Part shown: piece by piece, positions 1 to 5,238 of the stretch
Numbering within the stretch: position 1 is the first letter of the stretch
How the letters are laid out: each line of letters begins with the position of its first letter
Source: UBA12567 sp964598425
GTDB taxonomy: Bacteria; Planctomycetota; Phycisphaerae; Phycisphaerales; SM1A02
Length of the DNA: 5,238 nt
Assembly: GCA_964598425.1 (NCBI GenBank)
Contig: CAZRBV010000078.1
Location: forward strand, 1-5,238
Direction: 5' to 3'
Made by a program: the position numbers and the translations under genes
Notes under the pieces: model-generated
Seen by the model: the letters and a program-made list of their open reading frames with translations, nothing else
The model's database searches: none
What the model was told of the DNA's origin: nothing

Positions 1-3000
1 TTGCCAACCATTCTGGAGGCGGACTGGACGTGCAGTGGTCCACCATTCAGGGTAGATCCGGCTCCAATCCTCGGTTCACAGATGTGATGGGCGCAGACGG
101 TATCCCTGGCGGTATCGATGCCGATTATCGCTTGCTTCCAGGCAGCCCGGCGATTGACAACGCCGACACGCAACTGACGTACCTTGGATGGGAGTGGCCG
201 GAAGCGGGTATGCCAGCGTATCTAAATCGGTATTGGACCGGTTTAGACGGGGGGTCCAACCTCTTTGACGGCCCAGTTGAGCTAGGCGGCTATGGGGGCT
301 ACGGCGGAGCCTACGCCGATCAAGGACCGCTTCCATGCGCAATAGCACAAGACAATGGCGACGGCACGGCGACTGCGCCGGACATCGTCTGGTCAGGTGA
401 TGGAATCGATGATGACTGGAGCAACGCAGACAACTGGGCTTGGAGCGACACCGCGGCCGGATACGACAATGGCGTCGTACTCGGGCCGCTGAGCGCCAAC
501 TCGCCCACCATCGACGGCCCAAAGACCGTGCAGCGACTACAGGTGACAAATCGGCAGTGGGCGCCGACCTTCAATGGACCGCTGAACATCATGGGCGACC
601 GCGGTCTTCGCATTGGTGGATTCGGCATGAGTCAGCCCGGTTCCAATTTGGCCCTCCTGAGCGTCTCCGGCGCAGGTGGCGAGATGTCGGTCAACGGCGG
701 GGGTCATGTCGGTGCCAATGGGATTTTCATGATTCAGTCCCCTGCCTACGTCGAACTCGATCAGGAGTTTCAGATTCTCCCCGGTGGAATGTTGTCGCTG
801 GAGGCCGGTGCGGGGTTGAATAGTTACGGCACACTTGGGGTCCTCGGCGGCGTGGTATTGGCTGAGGGGGGTTCCGCCATCGGTGGATCTGGATTGCTGC
901 AACTCAGCGGCGTGATTGGTGACGACACATTCGTTTCGGGCAGTGTTGGTCTCGTCACGGACGCGAGTAGCTTGGGCTTGCACGTGAATGGCGATATTGA
1001 ACTCGGCGGCCAGTTGTACATCTCGCCGTCAGGATCGTTGCAGGCTGGCGACGAGTTCACGCTTCTATCCTGCAGTGGTTCCATGACCGGACCTCTGACT
1101 ATCAAAGCTGAACTCGGCAATGGTCTCATGCTTCGGGTCAGGCGCGAGGTTGGAATTCGCGGCGGCTCGACGCTTCTCGGTGAGGTCATAGAAATCGGTT
1201 CTTATCTGGCTCGCAATCAGGGCGAAGATGCCCAAACCTCTTCCAATATCAACGACGCGGTGCTTGAGGATGTCAACGGTGATGGCTTCCCGGATCTGAT
1301 CATCTCCGCTGGCGGCGATGAGGACTCGGTCCATCTCTTGCTCAATGAAGGTGATATCGACTCCGACGGAGCGTGGGATGGGTTTGCGACGCAGATCACG
1401 CTTTTGCTGCCTGGAGAGGAACCCTCTGGGCTTGATGTCGCGGATCTCAGCGGGGACAGTCTTCCAGAAATCGCCGTGGCCCTACGCGACGCACCGGCGA
1501 TTGCATTCCTTGGGTACAACACAACGACGGAGCTTCTGGAAGAGATCGAGAGTCGCATCGATGTCACATGCCGCGACGGATCTCCCGCTTCCGATGGTGA
1601 CTGTGGCTCGCTTCCGATTCCAGAACCGACAGACGTCGTGTTCTGGAATCTCGATGAAGACGGCGACATGGACATCGTTGTCACATGTTGGGGTGACAGC
1701 AGTTACCGCGTCTACGAAACCACAGCCACGCTCCGAGCCGCAACCTTTGTCGCAAGGACTACCAAGGTCGTCCCCAGGCCACCGTGGGGCATCGACCCCT
1801 CTGAAGATGAGGACACCAAGGATGGCACCACACGTGCCATGGCCACGAACCCAAGCGACACGGTCGCGGAAGTCTCGGTACTCAATCGCGGTCCTATAGG
1901 CGACCGGTTCAACATCGACATCGACACGGTTCCACTCAGTGGGGGCAGCGAAGATCTGCCTATGGTGGTGGGTGATCTCGACAACAACGGGTATGACGAC
2001 ATGGTCGTGGCCCAGCCAGACGCCGATGCCATCAGCATCATGCTGTCCAATGATGATGGCACCACAGGGGGCGCGACCCAGATTCCGTCACCGGGCCCAA
2101 ACCCTCAGTCGATCGCGCTCGGTGACTTCGACAACGACGGCGACCTCGACATCGCCGTCATCGTGGAAGGCACGACGGGCGATCCCGAGACCCGCCTGCT
2201 CAACAACGACTTCATCGAAAGCGGCGGCGCAGCGGTCAATTTCATCGATACGGGCGAGGTGTTTGAGACGGACGGTCCACCCGTGCGTGTGCTCGCGGGC
2301 AATGTCGACAACGTCGATGGCGATCCAGACAACGCCGACGACGCGGTGATTCTCACTGCAGGTGCCGGATTCCGCAGCGCCCACATCAACATCGAGCCGA
2401 GCATCGACGGTCCGGTCGTGGTCTCAAGCGTTTCCGAACTCGAAGCAGCCGTACAAGACGCACCCGATGGCGGAGAAATTCGCATCGCCGCTGGCACCTA
2501 TCAACTCACCAATGCGCTCACGGTCACCGACCGGGACTTGGTCATCAGTGGACCGCCTTCGGGCCGCGGCACGCCGACCGTGACACTCATCGCGCCACCT
2601 GGCGATCGCGTGTTCCGCTTCAATGGCGGCCAGAGCGAGGTGACCCGGCTCGAGAACCTGAACATTGAGGGCAATGATCTAGGGGGTGGTCTGCTTGTTC
2701 AGGAGACCACCGGTGATGGCCCTGTCATCGAGGACTGCATAATCCAGAACTGTACATTTGGGTATGGCGCAGCCATCTATCTTGGCAGCAGCGATGCCAC
2801 AAAAGAGCACAAGTTGACGGTCCGCAGGTGCTCCTTCGGGCTCAATGAAGCCGACTCCCACAGCAACGACGGGGTACCACAGGGCGACGGCGGCGGCATC
2901 TATGCATATAACGCCAACCTCACGGTGGATGATTGTGCCTTTGTCGCCAACTCGGCAGTGGATGATGGTGGTGCGATCCTCAGTCGCAGCAGTGTCGTGA

Positions 3001-5238
3001 TATTGACGGGATCGATCTTCCAAATGAACAACACGTCTTCAGCCGGCGGCGCCATCTACACCCTCGGTACTGGGAGCATGATGGCCGAGAATTGCATCTT
3101 TGGTGCGGACGATGGCCAGCCCATGGGCGGCCAACTCTCCAACACGTGCGGGGTTGACGGCGGCGCGATCTACGCCACCAGCACCGGCAACGCGATCCTG
3201 CTGGTCGGTTGCGACTTCCGGGACAACGATGCCGCCCGCCGTGGCGGAGCCGTCATCGCGCGTGACGGCGCGAGCTTCGAGGCCTACAACAGCCTGTTCG
3301 AAGCTAACACCACAAGTGGCTACGGCAGTACGGAAGTTCGTGGCGGAGCCATCTATACCTACAACTGTGAGCTCTTCAACCTCAACAACTGTGATTTCTT
3401 TGATAACGAGTCACAGGTCGGCGGCGCGGTACGCCAAGGGGGCAGCGACCCCACCGACGCCACGATCACCGATTGTGAGTTCCGTGGCAACAAGGCGATA
3501 TCCTCAAATGGCGGTGCCGCCTACGGCGGAGCGATGCATCTGTATCAATCCACGCCCTGCATTCTGACGCGATGCACGATCGTCGACAACGAGGCTGGCG
3601 ACTTCGGCGGAGGTCTCCGGGTCGATACCAACACCCCGGTGTGGTTGAGCGACTCGATCGTCTGCAGCAACAGCCCCGATCAGATCTTTGGCACCACCAC
3701 CAACGTCGACGGCACTTGGATCGCCGACACCTGCGGGCCAGAACCGGGGGTTCCTGGAAGCCTGCAAACCGCCGTGGACAATGCCGCGGATGGGGACGTC
3801 ATCTTGCTGGCGACGGGAACCTACATCTCCATCGCTGGTGCCGCCGCGGTCGTTGATACGGGTGGCAAGGAGATCACGATCATCGGCCAACTCGGCTCGG
3901 ATGGCGTACCAACGAGCATCATCGACGGCCAGGGCGTCCGAAAGGGAATCAAGGCCGACAATGGTGACACTGGCATCCCCGTGTTCCGAAACCTGTTGAT
4001 ACAGAACTGCTTCGGCAGTTACGGCGGCGGATGTCACATCTCGATCGCCTCACCCCGTTTCGAGCAGTGCTGGTTCGCCGACAACACCGCGGTCGAGACC
4101 GGCGGTGCCGTGCACATGGGACACACGAGCGCCTCCTTCATCGACTGCGTCTTCGTCCGTAACCATGCCGATCGCGGCGGCGCCGTCATGGCCTCCAGCG
4201 AGTGCGATCCCCTGTTCGACGGCTGCAGCTTCGGCCTCTCTACCGATGCGGCCTCCGGCAACAGCGCCGATGGCTCCGGCGGCGCCATGTTCCTCGACTA
4301 CGGCCTGGATTCACCCCCGTGTGTGGTGACCGACTGCGACTTCTTCTCCAACTACGCCGGCACTGGCGGTGGCGCGATCCGCGTCTATCACGAAGATGCC
4401 ATCCTGACCGGATGTCGCTTCGGGTTGGAAGGCTCGCCCTCGACGGGCAACACCACCTCAACACCCATTTACGCCGGTGGAGCCATTACCGCATATGACG
4501 GCTCGCTTGCGGTGAGCGGCTGCCAGTTCCATCACAACCTCTCCCACTACGGCGGCGGCGTGTACGTCGACAACTGCCACGAGAGCCTGGGCCATTCCGT
4601 GACGCTGCAGTCATGCCGGTTCACGAATAATGACGCGGCCTCCGGCGGCGGCTTCTTCGCCCACGACTCGACGATCACGATCCAGGACACGGACTTCGAC
4701 GCCAACGAGTCAACGGCCAGCAATGGAGCCGGGGGCGCCATCTACGTTCGCTCCGTGGCGTCTGACGCCATGCTGGTCGAGCTGACGATGGCCGGCTGCA
4801 CCTTCACAAGAAACTCTGCCGAGAACACCGGTGGCGCCCTCTGGACAGACGTCGCCGACGTGACCATGGAGTCCTGCATCTTCGGCGACCCCGATGATGC
4901 CAGCGCCGGCAACTCGACACCTCATGGCTGGGGTGGAGCCGTTCGGTTCTACAATGTTGCAGGCAGCTCCAACCCGTTCAGCACGATCTGCTCTGCAACG
5001 ATCCGCGGCGGCGGATTCTACGACAACCATGCGATCGGCCGTGGTGGCGCCATCTACTACAAGGGCATGCCGCTGACGATCGAACCGGCCGGTGACGGCA
5101 GCCCATGCGTCTTCCGTGGCAACACGACCGGGGCCGGCACCAGCGACACGGCCGAGGATGATCGCGGCGGCGCCATCTCCATCGATGACGGCAGTTTCGC
5201 CGCAGAACATGACCTGGGTGACGGCCCGATTCTCTCGG
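1..5238 (+). CDS. Internal fragment of a giant modular exported protein (beta-helix / FG-GAP propeller / tandem beta-helices)
   Basis: One frame, first complete codon at base 3, stays open through base 5237, giving 1,745 residues with no stop. No start or stop codon belongs to it here, because the first residues are already the tail of a module and the last are mid-repeat. Module order is: end of a beta-helix (residues 1-112), Trp-motif beta-solenoid (128-400), FG-GAP/VCBS propeller (417-790), beta-helix (805-1245), second beta-helix (1248-1745 and beyond). Composition is rich in Gly, Asp, Ala, Asn, Ser and Thr with few Lys, typical of secreted repetitive proteins. I see no hydrophobic membrane segment; a signal peptide and any C-terminal sorting signal must lie outside. 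Likely role (inference) is a cell-surface or extracellular structural or adhesive protein. No catalytic residues were recognised. The style resembles giant proteins of Planctomycetota, but the exact family and gene name are not recognised. Confidence 0.93.
3..338 (+). other. C-terminal end of an upstream parallel beta-helix module with closing motif (residues 1-112)
   Basis: The fragment opens with a last solenoid rung (GGLDVQWSTIQG, residues 7-18). It is followed by the loop NPRFTDVMGADGIPGGID and the strongly recognisable closing element DYRLLPGSPAIDNAD (residues 41-55, bases 123-167). In bacterial beta-helix proteins, 'NPxF.D....YRL.pGSPAID.gd' marks the last coil of a parallel beta-helix. 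A following 'VDLGAYE'-like end is represented here by the diverged GPVELGGYGGYGGAY (residues 90-104). This resembles the 'choice-of-anchor Q' type of domain by my recollection. Most of the beta-helix must lie upstream of base 1, which is why no start is placed here. A short Cys-containing linker (GPLPC, residues 108-112) leads to the next module. The family assignment rests on motif memory; the closing motif itself is clear. Confidence 0.75.
384..1200 (+). other. Trp-motif beta-solenoid-like domain (residues 128-400)
   Basis: The domain begins with Trp residues at 130, 139, 145 and 147 in IVWSGDGIDDDWSNADNWAW (bases 384-443). This is the 'W.g...W....NW' signature that opens many secreted solenoid domains in planctomycetes and in PEP-CTERM or autotransporter-like proteins. 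The usual next element, a strand pair on a 'SPTI...tVq.L.V' pattern, is present at residues 167-181. Residues 185-345 are Gly-rich short strands alternating with turns (for example GGSGLLQLSG and GDIELGGQLYISPSGSLQ). The end element AGDEFTLLSCSG (residues 348-359, bases 1044-1079), followed by a Leu/Val-rich strand set to about residue 393, matches the usual 'aGd.F.lL...g..tG' terminus of such domains. No active-site residues are apparent. A structural or surface-display role is inferred. Confidence 0.6.
1251..2370 (+). other. FG-GAP/VCBS-type beta-propeller with Asp-rich calcium loops, about seven blades (residues 417-790)
   Basis: Repeated units of about 45-65 residues each carry an Asp-rich loop followed by a hydrophobic strand. 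Clear loops are DVNGDGFPD (423-431, then LIIS), NLDEDGDMD (549-557, then IVVT), DLDNNGYDD (658-666, then MVVA) and DFDNDGDLD (708-716, then IAVI). A weaker loop is DLSGDSLPE (481-489, then IAVA), and NVDNVDGDPDNADD (767-780, then AVIL) is expanded. A degenerate blade probably lies near residues 594-632 (DPSEDEDTKD, then VAEVSVLN). This makes about seven, the usual number for an FG-GAP/integrin-alpha-like propeller. The D-x-[DN]-x-D-G-x-x-D loops bind calcium in known family members. Strand tails such as SVHLLLNEGD and AISIMLSNDDG match the 'v.vllN.gdG' part of VCBS repeats. These modules usually serve adhesion, ligand contact or rigid spacing. Blade borders are approximate. Confidence 0.88.
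2415..3737 (+). other. Right-handed parallel beta-helix module, copy 1 (residues 805-1245)
   Basis: The entry motif VSELEAAVQDAPDGGEIRIA followed by AGTY (residues 810-833, bases 2430-2501) is the classic N-terminal cap of pectate-lyase-like parallel beta-helices: a short amphipathic helix, then 'DG..I.i..GtY'. After two strand turns (LTVTDRDLVISG; LENLNIEG) come about ten rungs built on C-x-F-x-x-N-x-A and GGA[IV]. Examples are CAFVANSA (978-985), CDFRDNDA (1070-1077), CDFFDNES (1130-1137), CEFRGNKA (1158-1165) and CTIVDNEA (1191-1198). The module closes with SIVCSNSPDQIFG (1218-1230) and a Trp/Cys tail ending at Cys1244. The rungs resemble chlamydial polymorphic outer-membrane protein repeats (GGAI / FxxN), but no autotransporter barrel is visible. 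The fold is well supported. Function is unknown, because no catalytic Asp/Arg arrangement of a polysaccharide lyase could be identified by eye. Confidence 0.85.
2736..3668 (+). repeat. Cys-rich beta-helix rung repeats, array 1
   Basis: These are tandem degenerate protein repeats of about 27-45 residues with consensus C-x-F-x-x-N-x-A...GGA[IV]. Cysteines in array 1 fall at residues 912, 917, 943, 978, 1031, 1049, 1070, 1122, 1130, 1158, 1186, 1191 and 1221. Most occupy the same place, two residues before the rung Phe, which would stack them in adjacent coils as a ladder. In two rungs the Cys is replaced (GSIFQMNN at 1003-1010, NSLFEANT at 1096-1103). At DNA level only short stretches such as the Gly-Gly-Ala-Ile codons are alike, so this is old divergence and not recent tandem duplication. 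Confidence 0.8.
3651..3752 (+). other. Module-closing motif and linker between the two beta-helices (residues 1217-1250)
   Basis: The sequence DSIVCSNSPDQIFGTTTNVD, then GTWIADTCG, ends the first beta-helix. From memory, endings of the form 'ns.vCgN.PdqI.G.w.d.ggn...d.C' recur in large planctomycete beta-helix proteins, where they cap the last coil. Here the two cysteines at 1221 and 1244 flank the cap and could form a disulphide (inference). Only about six residues (GPEPGV) separate the cap from the helix-forming entry motif of the next beta-helix, so the two modules are joined almost directly. This border is the clearest domain boundary in the window. Confidence 0.6.
3744..5237 (+). other. 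Right-handed parallel beta-helix module, copy 2, truncated by the window end (residues 1248-1745)
   Basis: Starting about 14 bases after the last Cys codon of copy 1, the entry motif recurs: PGSLQTAVDNAADGDVILLA followed by TGTY (residues 1251-1274, bases 3753-3824). Next come strand turns EITIIGQ and TSIIDGQG, then FRNLLIQNC. At least twelve rungs follow, including CWFADNTA (1356-1363), CVFVRNHA (1382-1389), CDFFSNYA (1445-1452), CQFHHNLS (1507-1514), CRFTNNDA (1538-1545), CTFTRNSA (1599-1606) and GGFYDNHA (1670-1677), each with a GGA[IV] or GGG turn after it. The last rung seen is CVFRGNTT (1702-1709) with GGAISIDDGS at residues 1722-1731. No 'CSNSPDQI'-like closing element appears, so the module continues past base 5238. 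It is already longer than copy 1 at the same stage. The fold call is strong; ligand and function are unknown. Confidence 0.85.
4008..5237 (+). repeat. Cys-rich beta-helix rung repeats, array 2
   Basis: These follow the same C-x-F-x-x-N...GGA[IV] plan as the first array. Cysteines are at residues 1336, 1344, 1356, 1382, 1401, 1408, 1440, 1445, 1471, 1507, 1525, 1538, 1599, 1625, 1663 and 1702. Long-loop rungs starting C-x-F-G (1408-1411, 1471-1474, 1625-1628) alternate with short rungs. One rung lacks the Cys (TDFDANES, residues 1563-1570). Short identical DNA strings recur at the GGA-I/V turns (for example around bases 4737, 5043 and 5166), which reflects preferred codons for Gly and Ala. The array is cut by the window edge. 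Confidence 0.8.

Noticed and set aside
285..314. RTX-type nonapeptide calcium repeat (Gly-rich GGYGGYGGAY)
   Set aside because: It lacks the GGxGxDxxx periodicity with Asp. It is better explained as the end of the closing beta-helix coil.
76..983. Reverse-strand open frames opposite the first modules (76-549 and 537-983)
   Set aside because: Arg/Ser/His-rich products without recognisable motifs, opposite a well-supported forward frame. They are treated as shadows.
1269..1295. Dockerin type I domain or EF-hand (DVNGDGFPD)
   Set aside because: The loop resembles a dockerin calcium loop, but it is followed by a beta strand (LIIS) and not by a helix, and it recurs every 45-65 residues. That is the FG-GAP/VCBS pattern.
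1318..1899. Forward open frame of 193 codons in another frame
   Set aside because: It overlaps the FG-GAP propeller, which is continuous in the main frame. The alternative product is Arg/Ser-rich and without domain features. It is not a frameshift, since the main frame remains open and carries family motifs on both sides.
3509..3534. GC-rich inverted-repeat-like stretch as a possible hairpin or terminator
   Set aside because: It lies inside the coding frame, encodes the repeat turn GGAAYGGAM, and has no T-run after it. The symmetry comes from Gly/Ala codons.
2415..3737. Active pectate lyase or other polysaccharide-cleaving enzyme
   Set aside because: The fold entry motif is shared with pectate lyases, but I found no catalytic residue pattern, and most of the module consists of PMP-like GGA/FxxN rungs typical of structural solenoids.
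3504..4037. Reverse-strand open frame of 177 codons
   Set aside because: It lies wholly opposite the coherent forward beta-helix coding frame and has no recognisable domain. GC-rich Gly/Asp/Ile codons (GGC, GAC, ATC) suppress stops on the opposite strand, so it is a shadow.
4480..5180. Recurring short DNA strings such as ggcggcgccatc as possible CRISPR or DNA-level repeats
   Set aside because: The matches are short, unevenly spaced and in frame with the recurring GGAI turn of the protein. There is no constant repeat-spacer structure.
4710..5210. Reverse-strand open frame of 166 codons
   Set aside because: It is antisense to the repeat rungs of the second beta-helix. Its composition mirrors the forward repeats, and it shows no recognisable domain.

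Overview
The whole window lies inside one very large protein-coding gene on the + strand. Reading from base 3, there is a single frame of 1,745 complete codons with no stop to base 5237. It runs off both ends, so neither start nor stop codon is visible. I see no intergenic gap, RNA gene, mobile element, CRISPR array, promoter or terminator. Below, residue n of the visible fragment is the codon starting at base 3n.

The protein is a modular, secreted, all-beta surface or extracellular protein. In order it shows: (1) the end of an earlier parallel beta-helix module with a closing motif (bases 3-338, residues 1-112); (2) a Trp-rich 'W...W...NW' entry motif and a glycine-rich beta-solenoid-like domain ending in a 'AGDEFTLL' element (384-1200, residues 128-400); (3) an FG-GAP/VCBS-type propeller of about seven blades with Asp-rich calcium loops (1251-2370, residues 417-790); (4) a right-handed beta-helix with C-x-F-x-x-N / GGA[IV] rungs (2415-3737, residues 805-1245); (5) a second, homologous beta-helix that begins with the same kind of entry motif and is cut by the window end (3744-5237, residues 1248-1745).

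The closing signature at residues 41-55 ('DYRLLPGSPAIDNAD'), the 'CSNSPDQI' module end, and large chains of beta-helix and FG-GAP modules are, from general knowledge, common in giant exported proteins of Planctomycetota, especially Phycisphaerae-like marine lineages. That is the best guess for the host. It is an inference from style, not a marker gene. The DNA is GC-rich, and GC preference at third codon positions becomes stronger towards the 3' half.

There are no neighbouring genes to infer a pathway from. The modules look like structural, adhesive or carbohydrate-contacting scaffolds. No catalytic site could be identified, so no enzymatic function is claimed. The most notable points are the sandwich of a calcium-loop propeller between beta-helices in one chain, the tandem duplication of the beta-helix module, and a cysteine-rich rung pattern with two distinct rung classes.
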